A DNA stretch of 64,000 nt from Chryseobacterium piperi (GTDB lineage: Bacteria > Bacteroidota > Bacteroidia > Flavobacteriales > Weeksellaceae): positions 3,038,001 to 3,102,000 of the forward strand of contig NZ_CP023049.2 of NCBI RefSeq assembly GCF_002285635.2. The letters run 5' to 3'. The notes beneath the pieces are model-generated. The model saw only the letters and a program-made list of their open reading frames with translations, made no database searches and was not told the origin of the DNA. Shown here piece after piece: positions 53,504-62,868 of this stretch (positions within the stretch are counted from its first letter, which is position 1; the number at the start of each line of letters is the position of its first letter). Position numbers and translations under genes: made by a program.

Positions 53504-54877
53504 ATGAGTTGTGGATGTAAAACATCCGGCGATTCTGCGCATTCTTGCGGACCCAAGAAATCCGCGAATGGTTGTGAAAGTGTAAATACCTGTGGTAATA
53601 GTTATAAATTAAGTGTTTTCGACTGGCTATCTAACATCAACAATCCCGCATCAAACAGATGCGATTTTGTAGAAGTTAGATTTAAAAATGACAGAAAATC
53701 GTTTTATAAAAATGTAAATAATGTTCCGTTACATATAGGTAGTGTAGTCACCGTAGAATCAAGTCCCGGACACGATGTAGGTGTGGTAAGTCTCACCGGC
53801 GAATTAGTGAAAATTCAGATGAAAAAGAAAAAATTCTCTGAAGAAGCGTCACTAAAAATATATAGATTAGCCAATCAAAAAGATATAGAAGTTTGGCAGG
53901 AAGCTAGAAAAAAAGAAGATAGCGTAAAGATACAGGCACGAAAGATAGCCCACAGTCTTGGGCTTGAAATGAAAGTCACTGATGTAGAATATCAGGGTGA
54001 TGCGTCAAAAGTTACATTTTATTACACTGCTGATAATCGAATCGATTTCAGACAGCTAATTAAAGATTATGCTTCTACGTTCAGAACTAAAATCGATATG
54101 AAACAGATCGGCTTCAGACAAGAGGCTGCAAAAATCGGTGGTATCGGGTCATGTGGAAGAGAGCTTTGCTGTTCAACCTGGCTTACGGATTTCAGATCCG
54201 TAAACACCAATGTGGCAAGATATCAGCAACTTAGTATCAATCCACAGAAACTGGCAGGACAATGCGGAAAATTGAAGTGCTGTCTGAATTATGAATTAGA
54301 TAGTTATCTTGACGCGTTAAGCCACTTCCCGTCTTCTTCAACAACATTAGACACTGAAAAAGGAAGAGCTTTCTGTATCAAGATTGATGTTTTCAAAAAG
54401 AAAATGTGGTTTGCCTATGTAGACAGCTCTGTCGCGTGGTATGATTTCGACATTGACCTGGTAAAGAAATTCATCTCTAAAAATAAACGAGGAGAAAAGA
54501 TTTTACCTCTCGAAGAATTAAAACAGCCTGACACTCCGTTACACAGTATCGATCTGATTCAGGAAAATAATGTTGACAGATTCGAGAAAAAGAATAAAAA
54601 TTTCAATAAAAACAGAAATCAGAACCAAAGTCAGGGACAGAATAAACAAAACTCTAATCAAGGGCAGAAAAAAAACAGACCTGAGAGAAGTGATAGACCT
54701 GAAAATACAAATGCTAATTCTAACCATAATACTCCAAAGCAGCAAAAGCCTCAACAGCCTAAAGCTCAGCTAGAAAAAGCAGAAGCATCATCAGATTCTG
54801 ATAAAAAACCACAACAAAGTCCTAATAAGAAAAAGTTTAAAAAGAAATTTCCTCCAAAAAAAGACAACAATGCATAA
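53504..54877 (+). CDS. ricT: PSP1-domain protein RicT (YaaT)
   Basis: This 457-residue protein contains the PSP1 core (CDFVEVRFKNDRKSFY ... HIGSVVTVESSPGHDVGVVSLTG) and the conserved Cys motifs GSCGRELCCSTWL and CGKLKCCLNYEL, known to take part in Fe-S cluster binding in the RicAFT complex that promotes mRNA maturation in Bacillus. The N-terminal 30 residues are an additional Cys cluster (CGC, SCG, GCES, TCG). The C-terminal ~90 residues are a low-complexity Asn/Gln/Lys/Pro tail. In Bacteroidota this gene often precedes gldH, as here, with an 8-nt overlap. The RNA role in this phylum is untested. Confidence 0.9.
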   Translation: MSCGCKTSGDSAHSCGPKKSANGCESVNTCGNSYKLSVFDWLSNINNPASNRCDFVEVRFKNDRKSFYKNVNNVPLHIGSVVTVESSPGHDVGVVSLTGELVKIQMKKKKFSEEASLKIYRLANQKDIEVWQEARKKEDSVKIQARKIAHSLGLEMKVTDVEYQGDASKVTFYYTADNRIDFRQLIKDYASTFRTKIDMKQIGFRQEAAKIGGIGSCGRELCCSTWLTDFRSVNTNVARYQQLSINPQKLAGQCGKLKCCLNYELDSYLDALSHFPSSSTTLDTEKGRAFCIKIDVFKKKMWFAYVDSSVAWYDFDIDLVKKFISKNKRGEKILPLEELKQPDTPLHSIDLIQENNVDRFEKKNKNFNKNRNQNQSQGQNKQNSNQGQKKNRPERSDRPENTNANSNHNTPKQQKPQQPKAQLEKAEASSDSDKKPQQSPNKKKFKKKFPPKKDNNA

Positions 54878-55331
54878 AATTTTAGGATTACTATCCTTTA
54901 TCCTTTTCTTAAGCTGCAGCTCCCCGGGAGAAAATGTGACAATGAATTCTGTTGATAACAAATGGAATAAGAAAAGTGAACAAAAATTTAATCTTGAAAT
55001 TTCGGATCCGCAGAATCCTAAAAATATTATATTTGTTGTAAGAAATAACAATAATTACCCTTACAGTAACATAAGGTTCATTGTTAATTTCACCAATCTT
55101 CAGAACAAGAAAAAAGAAACGGACACATTGAATTATGTTCTGGCAAAACCCAACGGAGAATGGCTGGGAACAGGTTTTGGAGATACAAAGGAAATTCTTT
55201 TTCAATATAAATTGAATTATAAATTTCCGGAAAAAGGGAAATATGAAATCAGCCTTGTACAAGCTATGAGAAATGATTTCCTTCCCGGAATTGAGGACAT
55301 TGGAGTAAAAATAGAAACGGCTAAACCGTAA
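54870..55331 (+). CDS. gldH: Gliding motility lipoprotein GldH
   Basis: This 153-residue protein has a lipoprotein signal with lipobox FLSC (MHKILGLLSFILFLSCSS) and the GldH pattern NKWNKKSEQKFNLEISDPQNPKN, YPYSNIRFIVNFTN and the LGTGFGDTKEI segment. In Flavobacterium johnsoniae GldH is needed for gliding, probably through the T9SS/gliding machinery; many non-gliding relatives retain it. It overlaps ricT by 8 nt and precedes the PBP gene by 6 nt. Confidence 0.9.
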   Translation: MHKILGLLSFILFLSCSSPGENVTMNSVDNKWNKKSEQKFNLEISDPQNPKNIIFVVRNNNNYPYSNIRFIVNFTNLQNKKKETDTLNYVLAKPNGEWLGTGFGDTKEILFQYKLNYKFPEKGKYEISLVQAMRNDFLPGIEDIGVKIETAKP

Positions 55332-55337
55332 TCATAA

Positions 55338-57719
55338 ATGGAAGAAAACAAAAAAAACACTGGAAACAAGGGAAAAACATTCCCCCTTCCACCTAAAAAA
55401 AATAATAAAAATACCTCTTGGAAAAAATGGGTTACCTTTATTTGGCTTGGACTCATTGTTGTTGTTTTAGGAATTTCAGGAACTTTTTTTGCTGTTTCTC
55501 AAGGTTTCCTTGGCGAAATGCCTGATGTAGAAGAACTGGAAAATCCGGATATTTATGTTGCCTCTCAGATTTTTTCATCTGATGGTGTATTGCTGGGCAA
55601 ATTTGAAAAAGAAAAAACCCAGCCTATTATCTATAAAGACCTTCCGCCATTTCTTGTATATGCTTTGCAGGCTAAAGAAGATGAGCGTTTCAAGGAACAC
55701 TCAGGAATTGATGTCCAGTCTATTGCAAGAGCTGTTGCTTATGGAGGTAAAAGAGGTGGGGGTTCCACAATCACCCAACAGCTGGCCAAGCTACTTTTCA
55801 CAGGTAGTGCTTCTCAAAACAAAATGGCAAGAGCATTCCAAAAACTGAAAGAGTGGGTCGTTGCTGTGAGTCTTGAAAAAAGATACACCAAAGAAGAAAT
55901 TGTAACCCTATATTTCAACAAGTTTGATTTTTTATATAATGCAAACGGAATTGAAATGGCTTCTAAAATATATTTCAATAAAACAACTAAAGATCTTACA
56001 CTCCCTGAAGCAGCTATGTTTGTTGCTATGCTGGAAAATCCGGTAAAGAACAACCCAATGCGTAATGAAACCCGAGCAAAAGCAAGAAGAGATGTTGTTT
56101 TAGAACAAATGCAAAAAACAGGATATATTGACCAGGATACGTATAATAAAGCAGTAGCAACCCCTATTGCTCTGGATTATCATCCTATTAAAAATATCAA
56201 CGACGATTTTTCGGCTTACTATAAATTCTATTTAAAGAAAGAAATTGATACTTATCTTAAAGAACACGAAAAAGAAACCGGTAAAAAATTAAATCTCTAT
56301 AAAGATGGTCTGAAAATATATGTAACTCTTGATTCTAAAATGCAAAAGTATGCTGAAGAGGCAATTAAAGAACATTTAACAGATCTTCAGAAAAGATTTG
56401 ATGCAGAACAAAGAGGTAGAAAAAATAGACCTTTCTATTATTTAACAGATAAGCAGATTAGTCAAGTAATGACTCAGGCTATGAAAAGAACAGGCCGTTA
56501 CAAACAGTTAAAAGCTGCTGGAATACCTGAAGATTCTATTTTAATGGAATTTAAAAAGCCTATTAAAACTTCACGCTTCACATGGAATGGCGAAGAAGAA
56601 GTAGAAATGTCACCTTGGGACTCTATCAGATATCACAAACAAATTGCGCAGGCCGGATTGATGGCCATGGTGCCGGGAAGTGGTGAAATCAAAGCATGGG
56701 TAGGAGGTATCGACTGGCAACACTTCCAGTACGATCATATCAAACAAGGAAAAAGACAGGTAGGTTCCACATTCAAGCCTTTCGTATACGCTACTGCGAT
56801 TATGAAATTAGGAATGACTCCATGCTCCGTAGTTTCAAACGGAACTTACGATCATAAGGGATGGCATGTTCCTGGTAGAGGTGGAATGTTAACCTTGAAA
56901 GATGCTTTAGCTCACTCTCAAAACCCGGTGGCAGCACGTCTTATTGAAATGACAGGTGTTGATGCTGTAATTCAAACAGCAAGAGATCTGGGAGTAACAG
57001 AAGAAATACCAAGAAACAATACCATTGCTTTAGGTTCCTCGGATATTACTATCTATGAAATGCTTGGTGCTTACAGTACTTTTGCAAATTATGGAAACTA
57101 TAATAAACCAGAGATGATCTGGAGGATTGAAGATGCCAACAGCAGGGTAATTAAAGAGGTTAATGTAGAGCCAAAAGAGGTTATGAACCCTCGTTACGCT
57201 TATACCATGATTGAGCTAATGAAAGGTGTAGCTCAGTTCGGTACCGCTTCCGGAGAACTTTCAAGAAGAGGGATTTCAAAAGCAGTGGAAATTGCAGCGA
57301 AAACCGGAACAACGCAGAATAACTCCGATGGTTGGTTCATGGGAATTACTCCCAAACTGGCAGCCGGAGCATGGGTTGGATGGGAAGACAGAGCAACCCA
57401 CTTCTTTGGAACAGGAGAAGGACAGGGAGCAAGAATGGCTTTACCAATCTGGGCACTCTTTATGAAAAAAGTATGGGCAGATAAAAATCTGGGAATTTCT
57501 CCTGATGATAAATTTGTGAAACCATCAGACTGGAAAGACGGATGTAGCGACCTTAAAGGTATCAGTGGCGGTTATGGTGATGATGGAGGTCTTCAGACCA
57601 TCGATCAAATCAAAAACCCTAAACCGGTACAACCTGCTCCGAAGACTAATTCAAACAAAAAAGAGGAGAACGTCAATGAAAACCTGAACAAAGGTGATGA
57701 CATAGATTTTAATAAATAA
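55338..57719 (+). CDS. Bifunctional penicillin-binding protein 1A
   Basis: This 793-residue class A PBP has a Lys/Asn-rich cytosolic head, one membrane helix (about residues 33-55, WVTFIWLGLIVVVLGISG), a GT51 glycosyltransferase domain with the catalytic Glu in QAKEDERFKEHSGID and GGSTITQQLAKLL, and a transpeptidase domain with SxxK in VGSTFKPFVY, SxN in SQNPVA and KTG in AKTGTTQN. It polymerises and cross-links peptidoglycan. Translationally close to gldH and followed by a terminator. Confidence 0.94.
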   Translation: MEENKKNTGNKGKTFPLPPKKNNKNTSWKKWVTFIWLGLIVVVLGISGTFFAVSQGFLGEMPDVEELENPDIYVASQIFSSDGVLLGKFEKEKTQPIIYKDLPPFLVYALQAKEDERFKEHSGIDVQSIARAVAYGGKRGGGSTITQQLAKLLFTGSASQNKMARAFQKLKEWVVAVSLEKRYTKEEIVTLYFNKFDFLYNANGIEMASKIYFNKTTKDLTLPEAAMFVAMLENPVKNNPMRNETRAKARRDVVLEQMQKTGYIDQDTYNKAVATPIALDYHPIKNINDDFSAYYKFYLKKEIDTYLKEHEKETGKKLNLYKDGLKIYVTLDSKMQKYAEEAIKEHLTDLQKRFDAEQRGRKNRPFYYLTDKQISQVMTQAMKRTGRYKQLKAAGIPEDSILMEFKKPIKTSRFTWNGEEEVEMSPWDSIRYHKQIAQAGLMAMVPGSGEIKAWVGGIDWQHFQYDHIKQGKRQVGSTFKPFVYATAIMKLGMTPCSVVSNGTYDHKGWHVPGRGGMLTLKDALAHSQNPVAARLIEMTGVDAVIQTARDLGVTEEIPRNNTIALGSSDITIYEMLGAYSTFANYGNYNKPEMIWRIEDANSRVIKEVNVEPKEVMNPRYAYTMIELMKGVAQFGTASGELSRRGISKAVEIAAKTGTTQNNSDGWFMGITPKLAAGAWVGWEDRATHFFGTGEGQGARMALPIWALFMKKVWADKNLGISPDDKFVKPSDWKDGCSDLKGISGGYGDDGGLQTIDQIKNPKPVQPAPKTNSNKKEENVNENLNKGDDIDFNK

Positions 57720-57740
57720 ATTCTCTTTTAAAAATACATG

Positions 57741-57775
57741 AGACCTTTCAAGCAATTTGAAAGGTCTTTTTTTAT
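57741..57775 (+). terminator. Terminator of the ricT-gldH-PBP unit
   Basis: AGACCTTTCAA (57741-57751) and TTGAAAGGTCT (57757-57767) form a perfect 11-bp stem followed by seven T. Confidence 0.9.
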
Positions 57776-57780
57776 TATCG

Positions 57781-57788
57781 TATCTTTG
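57781..57788 (+). promoter_or_regulatory. -7 box four nt from the selO start
   Basis: TATCTTTG matches TAnnTTTG and ends four nucleotides before the selO ATG at 57793. Transcription would begin at or next to the start codon, giving a leaderless message. Confidence 0.5.
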
Positions 57789-57792
57789 ATTT

Positions 57793-59334
57793 ATGAATAT
57801 CGAGAGTATCACACAGCCTTTTATAAAAAAGTTTCCTGGAGATTTTTCAGGAAATACGATGCAAAGAATGACACCTAAGGTTTTATTTTCCACCATCAAT
57901 CCAGCCGGCTTTGAAAGCCCAAAACTGATTGCTTTCAACGAAGAGCTTTCCGAGGAAATCGGATTGGGAAAATTTGAAGATAAGGACATCAGCTTTCTGG
58001 TAGGTAACGATCTCCCCCCAAATGTACAGCCTTATGCAACTGCTTATGCAGGACATCAGTTTGGAAACTGGGCAGGTCAATTAGGTGACGGAAGAGCAAT
58101 TCTGGCTGGTGAGATCACCAATAACTCCGGAAAGAAAACAGAGATTCAGTGGAAAGGTTCCGGAGCTACCCCATATTCAAGACATGCAGATGGTAGGGCC
58201 GTACTTAGATCTTCCGTTCGGGAATACCTTATGAGTGAAGCAATGTACCACTTAGGAGTTCCGACGACAAGAGCATTGAGCTTATGCCTTACAGGAGAAG
58301 ATGTAGTAAGAGATATGATGTATGATGGAAACCCTCAAAAAGAAAAGGGAGCTGTCGTTATCAGAACTGCTGAAAGCTTTCTGCGTTTCGGGCATTTCGA
58401 ATTGATTTCAGCACAGAAAGAATATAAAACCTTACAAGAACTGGTTGATTTTACGATTCAAAATTATTTCCCTGAAATTACATCAACTGGTGATGAAAGC
58501 TATAAAGACTTTTTCAAAAACATTTGCATGAGAACCGCCAATCTGATGACCGAATGGTTCCGGGTAGGATTTGTTCACGGGGTTATGAATACAGATAATA
58601 TGTCAGTTCTTGGGTTAACCATTGATTATGGGCCTTACTCCATGATGGATGAATATGATTTAAACTTCACACCCAATACAACAGACTTACCGGGAAGAAG
58701 ATATGCCTTTGGAAAACAGGGACAAATTTCGCAATGGAATTTATGGCAGCTAGCCAATGCTCTTTTCCCATTAATCAAAGATGAGCAGTTTTTAGAAGAC
58801 ACGCTTAATCATTATGGAAATTATTTCTGGGAAGCTCACGATACAATGTTGTGCAAAAAATTTGGCTTTGATCAGTTACGAGAAGGGGACGAGGACTTTT
58901 TTAGTAATTGGCAGGGATTAATGCAGGAACTCCAACTTGACCACACTTTATTCTTTAATCAGCTGGGAAAAATACATGAGATAGATGATCTGAAATCTGC
59001 GTTTAGCCCAATTTCATATATTCCCCTCACAAATGATATGGTGGGGAAACTTGAAGACTTTATCCAAAAATATAACGAAAGGCTTTCAAAGAATACAATA
59101 ACAAAAGAAGACTCTCTTGATTTAATGCAAAAAGCAAATCCAAAGTTTATTTTAAGAAATTATCTTTTATTTGAGTGTATTCAGGAAATTGATAATGGAA
59201 AAACTGAGATGCTGGAAAAATTAACCCGGGCATTAGAAACCCCCTATCAGGAAATTTATCCTGAATTTTCTGCTAAAAGGCCGTCTGGTTATGATGATAT
59301 TTCAGGATGTTCTATGCTTTCATGCAGCTCGTAA
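57793..59334 (+). CDS. selO: Protein adenylyltransferase SelO
   Basis: This 513-residue pseudokinase-fold protein has the SelO block GHQFGNWAGQLGDGRAI, the ATP-site KGSGATPYSRHADGRAVLRS, MSEAMYHLGVPTTRALSL and HGVMNTDNMSVLGLTIDYGP. SelO transfers AMP to Ser/Thr/Tyr residues of proteins in redox regulation. The protein ends CSMLSCSS; the Cys three residues from the end stands where eukaryotic SelO has selenocysteine, which supports an intact C-terminus. It stands alone between two terminators. Confidence 0.94.
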   Translation: MNIESITQPFIKKFPGDFSGNTMQRMTPKVLFSTINPAGFESPKLIAFNEELSEEIGLGKFEDKDISFLVGNDLPPNVQPYATAYAGHQFGNWAGQLGDGRAILAGEITNNSGKKTEIQWKGSGATPYSRHADGRAVLRSSVREYLMSEAMYHLGVPTTRALSLCLTGEDVVRDMMYDGNPQKEKGAVVIRTAESFLRFGHFELISAQKEYKTLQELVDFTIQNYFPEITSTGDESYKDFFKNICMRTANLMTEWFRVGFVHGVMNTDNMSVLGLTIDYGPYSMMDEYDLNFTPNTTDLPGRRYAFGKQGQISQWNLWQLANALFPLIKDEQFLEDTLNHYGNYFWEAHDTMLCKKFGFDQLREGDEDFFSNWQGLMQELQLDHTLFFNQLGKIHEIDDLKSAFSPISYIPLTNDMVGKLEDFIQKYNERLSKNTITKEDSLDLMQKANPKFILRNYLLFECIQEIDNGKTEMLEKLTRALETPYQEIYPEFSAKRPSGYDDISGCSMLSCSS

Positions 59335-59384
59335 AACCAACTATTTCTTAATCCAACAAAAGGAGAAATAACCATTATACATAC

Positions 59385-59411
59385 AACTCACCAAATTGGT
59401 GAGTTTTTTAT
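59385..59411 (+). terminator. Terminator of selO
   Basis: AACTCACCAA (59385-59394) and TTGGTGAGTT (59396-59405) form a palindrome followed by TTTTTA. The T-run is immediately followed by the next -7 box. Confidence 0.8.
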
Positions 59412-59413
59412 TT

Positions 59414-59421
59414 TACTTTTG
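59414..59421 (+). promoter_or_regulatory. -7 box of the membrane-protein gene
   Basis: TACTTTTG matches TAnnTTTG and lies 17 nt before the GTG start at 59439. Confidence 0.5.
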
Positions 59422-59438
59422 CAAAAAACTTTAAACAG

Positions 59439-60713
59439 GTGGCTCTTAAAACTAAATTCATTAATTTTTTTAAACTGGTTTTCCCTTCAACATTAACTGA
59501 ACTATGGGTCTTTCTATTTTTTATTATTTGTTATGGAATTCTAGGATCAAATATTGCACTCAATTACAGGATCATTTTTGATGAAAGAATACCCTGGGAT
59601 GCTTATTTTAGTTTTGATAACCGCTCTATTGTAATGACTGGCGGTAGTTTTGAAAGACACCCCTTATCTTATTATTTTTTCAACTGGATAAGAGAGGTGG
59701 CACTTTTCATATCAGATGGGAAAAAAGATGCTACTTTCCGCTTGACATTAGCCTGGTTTAGTAATATTGCGGTAAGTTTAAGCCTTATTCAAGTATTTAA
59801 ATATTTGAAAAATATCATCAGCCTTCCTTTAACTATCAGTTTATTATTAATATTGTTTTTCGGATTTTTCTCAACAAGCATATTACTTTCTTTTACTCCG
59901 GAAAACTTCACCTACACCTTATTTTTTCTCTGTTTATATAACTATTATGCAGCTATAAAATTAAAGAAAGAGGAAAAAATACCCGCCTTAGCACTAACTC
60001 TTGCCGGCATCTCAATAGGCGGGCTTACCATTACTAACATTGCAAAAGTTTTTATTCCTGTTGCCTTTGAAAAAGGTATTTTTAGAAATTGGAAAAAATT
60101 CGGAAGTGCAGCATTAAGAGTAGTAATCACATGTATTTGTTATGCTTTACTCTATTTAAACCGGATCGATTTTAAATACAACAGCATCTTCAATAAGACT
60201 AGTGAACAGTATGAAAAATTCTCCAATGTGAAGTCCACACCGACCTGGGATATGATACTTTCCTATTTTTTCGGAGGGAATATATTGTTTTCAAATTTCA
60301 TCATCCGGGATAAAAATAATATGAAAGGATTCAATTTCAAGGGGCTCATTATGGATGCTTATTCTTCCTGGATTCCTTATGTTTTTGTTATCAGTCTCCT
60401 CATTCTGATATTTTGGAGTTATTTCAGGAATTTTAAAAATAAGCTTGTGCAGGTTATTATGATTTCGTTCATCATCGATATCATTATTCATTGCATAATG
60501 AGATTCGGACTACACACCGCATATATTTATGGCGGACACTTTACTTTTGTCTATCCTCTGCTTCTGGGTTGGCTATTTTATTCTTATAAATCATCACCCA
60601 AAATATTATCATTTCTCATGATCATTATGGTATTTTTATCCTTCTATTTGATCATCAATAATTCCATCAGGGTGTCTGAATTTTTCTGGTTTTTAAACCA
60701 CTATTATCAATAA
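59439..60713 (+). CDS. Polytopic membrane protein of unknown function
   Basis: This 424-residue protein starts with GTG, the only start that agrees with the -7 box at 59414. It has about ten membrane helices (for example LWVFLFFIICYGILG, FRLTLAWFSNIAVSLSLI, LPLTISLLLILFFGFF). A luminal loop after helix one carries DERIPWDAYFSFDN and SFERHPLSYYFFNWI; an Asp/Glu-containing first loop with a nearby HP motif is a feature of GT-C type glycosyltransferases, so a sugar-transfer role is possible. I recall a Chryseobacterium family of unknown function that looks like this. No partner gene is adjacent. Confidence 0.6.
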   Translation: MALKTKFINFFKLVFPSTLTELWVFLFFIICYGILGSNIALNYRIIFDERIPWDAYFSFDNRSIVMTGGSFERHPLSYYFFNWIREVALFISDGKKDATFRLTLAWFSNIAVSLSLIQVFKYLKNIISLPLTISLLLILFFGFFSTSILLSFTPENFTYTLFFLCLYNYYAAIKLKKEEKIPALALTLAGISIGGLTITNIAKVFIPVAFEKGIFRNWKKFGSAALRVVITCICYALLYLNRIDFKYNSIFNKTSEQYEKFSNVKSTPTWDMILSYFFGGNILFSNFIIRDKNNMKGFNFKGLIMDAYSSWIPYVFVISLLILIFWSYFRNFKNKLVQVIMISFIIDIIIHCIMRFGLHTAYIYGGHFTFVYPLLLGWLFYSYKSSPKILSFLMIIMVFLSFYLIINNSIRVSEFFWFLNHYYQ

Positions 60714-60716
60714 AAA

Positions 60717-60752
60717 AAGCTGAGAGGAAAAATCTTCTCAGCTTAGTTTTTT
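60717..60752. terminator. Bidirectional terminator between membrane protein and SPOR gene
   Basis: AAGCTGAGA (60717-60725) and TCTCAGCTT (60736-60744) pair perfectly, with A-run before and T-run after, serving two convergent genes. Confidence 0.85.
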
Positions 60753-60768
60753 TTTACTAATATAAACT

Positions 60769-61305
60769 CTATTTAGCTTCAGCACAGAAGATTCTGTACT
60801 GTACTGCAAATGCAGATTTAAAGTATTCTCGTATTCTGGACAGATCAGAAGCAGCACTTTGTTTTGTAAAATAACTACCTGCTAAGATCTTATAATTGGG
60901 TCTTAACGAAGCATCTGTTTCTACTTTCAGATTAGGGAACCTTTTTCTGAAATAAGATTTAATTTCATTCGCTTCATCATTACTTTTTACTGTAGTGATC
61001 TGAATCTTATATCCTAAAATCCTAGGATTTTTTCTACAAATTTCCGCATTGGTCAATTCCCTGTTAGGAACATAAATTTTTGTGGGTTTTGTATAAGATT
61101 CCTCATTATTGTCTCGAGTAGGTGTCGTGGTTACAACTCGTGAACATTTGTCTTCCAAACTCTCTAAAGCGTCTTTTACTTTAGGATCCATCGACATAAT
61201 AAGCTCCGTTCCGGACAAAGTGTCTTTCTTTACAACCTGCTGGGCTTCAATAGTATAAAAACCGAATACAGATAATATTGACAATAATTTGATCAAATTT
61301 TTCAT
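60769..61305 (-). CDS. SPOR-domain periplasmic protein
   Basis: This 178-residue protein has a signal peptide (MKNLIKLLSILSVFGFYTIEAQ). The last ~80 residues (ILGYKIQITTVKSNDEANEIKSYF ... YKILAGSYFTKQSAASDLSRI) are a SPOR domain, which binds peptidoglycan glycan strands stripped of stem peptides, often at the septum. The linker contains two Cys (Cys54 region and NAEICRKN) and the end another. It stands alone, convergent to the membrane-protein gene. Confidence 0.85.
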   Translation of the reverse strand: MKNLIKLLSILSVFGFYTIEAQQVVKKDTLSGTELIMSMDPKVKDALESLEDKCSRVVTTTPTRDNNEESYTKPTKIYVPNRELTNAEICRKNPRILGYKIQITTVKSNDEANEIKSYFRKRFPNLKVETDASLRPNYKILAGSYFTKQSAASDLSRIREYFKSAFAVQYRIFCAEAK

Positions 61306-61435
61306 TTAAACTTGTTTCAGCAAATTTATACAAATTAAAAAATTATACCAAACAGAGTTATTTAGAATCAATACAAATTAAACGTAAATGATATTTTCCT
61401 GTTTCCTAAAGCCGTTAAATTCCTGTTAAAAATAT

Positions 61436-61443
61436 TATTTTTG
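61436..61443 (+). promoter_or_regulatory. -7 box of the alternative complex III genes
   Basis: TATTTTTG matches TAnnTTTG and lies 47 nt before the actA ATG. Confidence 0.45.
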
Positions 61444-61490
61444 CGGGATTGATTGAATGTTCAATATTTTACTAACATAAGATAATTTAA

Positions 61491-62846
61491 ATGATTAGTT
61501 GGAGAAAGCATTATAAACAAACGTTGATCGCAATAGGCTTATTGCTATCAACCAGTGCTTCATTTTACGGGCAAGACGGCGATCCTAAAAACGGTGAGAA
61601 ACTTTTCAAAGCGAATTGTACTGCATGTCACGCGCTGGATAAACAAGTTATTGGACCTCCATTAAAAGGGGTTGTAGAACGAGTAAAGACAGAGGGCGGT
61701 GTAGGCAGAGATTGGCTTCATAAGTGGATCACAGATAATAAAGCTCTAAGAGCTTCTGGAGATAAATACGCCAATGAAATTTTCGAAAAATATAACAAAG
61801 TTGAGATGCAACAGTTTCCTAATCTTTCAGAGAAGGACATTGACGATATCTTAGCCTTTACAACTAATCCTCCGGCACCGGAAGAGAAGAAACCCGAAGC
61901 AGCACCTGCGACAGACGCTAGTGCAGCACCAGCGGACAAAACCACTACAAACATTGTAATTATTTCACTTTTAGCAATTGCAGCTTTATTGGTTTGGATC
62001 TTAATCAAACTGAGACAATTAGTTAAATTAGGACAATCTGAGGATCTTGCAGGGCTTAACGAATCAAGAGTTCGTTCTTTCAGTGAAATCTACCAAAAAT
62101 ACCACTATATAGGTAAAGGAGCTTTGGTTATTTTAGCCATTCTTGCTACCTATGGAATCTGGAACTGGTTAATGTGGATCGGTGTTTACAAAGGGTATAA
62201 GCCTGAACAGCCTATCTACTTCTCACACAAAATCCACGCTGGAGAACAAAAAATTGACTGTCAGTTATGTCACTCTAGTGCTAAATATGGTAAGGTATCT
62301 GAGATCCCCTCTATGAACGTTTGTATGAACTGTCACAGAACGATCTCTGAATACAACGCAAACCATTATATGGAGCCTGGAAAAGATAAGGCATTCTATG
62401 ACGGGGAGATCCAGAAAATCTACGCAGCAACAGGATGGAATCCTGAAAAACAGCAGTACACTGGTAAAACTCAGCCTGTAGAATGGACTAGAATCCACAA
62501 CATGCCGGATTTCGTATACTTTAACCACTCTCAGCACGTAGTAGCAGGTGAACAAGCGATCATCAATTCTTTCAACAAGAAGAATCCAAATAACAAAATT
62601 GATGTTGTTTGTAAAGCTTGTCACGGAAAAATAGATACAATGAATGTTGTTCAAATGGCTAATGACTTCACTATGGGATGGTGTATTGAATGTCACAGAA
62701 CTACGGAAGTTGACATGAACAACGGTTATAATAAAGAGTACTTCAAGAATCTACATGACAAGTTGAAAAAACAATACCCTAAAGATGGTGGTAAGATTAC
62801 TGTAGATGCAATTGGAGGTCTTGAGTGTGGTAAATGTCATTATTAA
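61491..62846 (+). CDS. actA: Alternative complex III multihaem cytochrome c subunit ActA with fused monohaem domain
   Basis: This 451-residue protein has a signal peptide (about 1-28), an N-terminal monohaem cytochrome c domain (CTACH, residues 43-47), an Ala/Pro-rich linker, a membrane helix (about 155-172), a second helix (about 205-230) and then five CxxCH motifs (257-261, 278-282, 374-378, 398-402, 446-450), the pentahaem set of ActA. Alternative complex III oxidises menaquinol and passes electrons to a periplasmic cytochrome or oxidase. The monohaem fusion is usual in Bacteroidota. actB follows after 22 nt. Confidence 0.92.
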   Translation: MISWRKHYKQTLIAIGLLLSTSASFYGQDGDPKNGEKLFKANCTACHALDKQVIGPPLKGVVERVKTEGGVGRDWLHKWITDNKALRASGDKYANEIFEKYNKVEMQQFPNLSEKDIDDILAFTTNPPAPEEKKPEAAPATDASAAPADKTTTNIVIISLLAIAALLVWILIKLRQLVKLGQSEDLAGLNESRVRSFSEIYQKYHYIGKGALVILAILATYGIWNWLMWIGVYKGYKPEQPIYFSHKIHAGEQKIDCQLCHSSAKYGKVSEIPSMNVCMNCHRTISEYNANHYMEPGKDKAFYDGEIQKIYAATGWNPEKQQYTGKTQPVEWTRIHNMPDFVYFNHSQHVVAGEQAIINSFNKKNPNNKIDVVCKACHGKIDTMNVVQMANDFTMGWCIECHRTTEVDMNNGYNKEYFKNLHDKLKKQYPKDGGKITVDAIGGLECGKCHY

Positions 62847-62868
62847 TAACTAAAAATTAGAAGTATAA

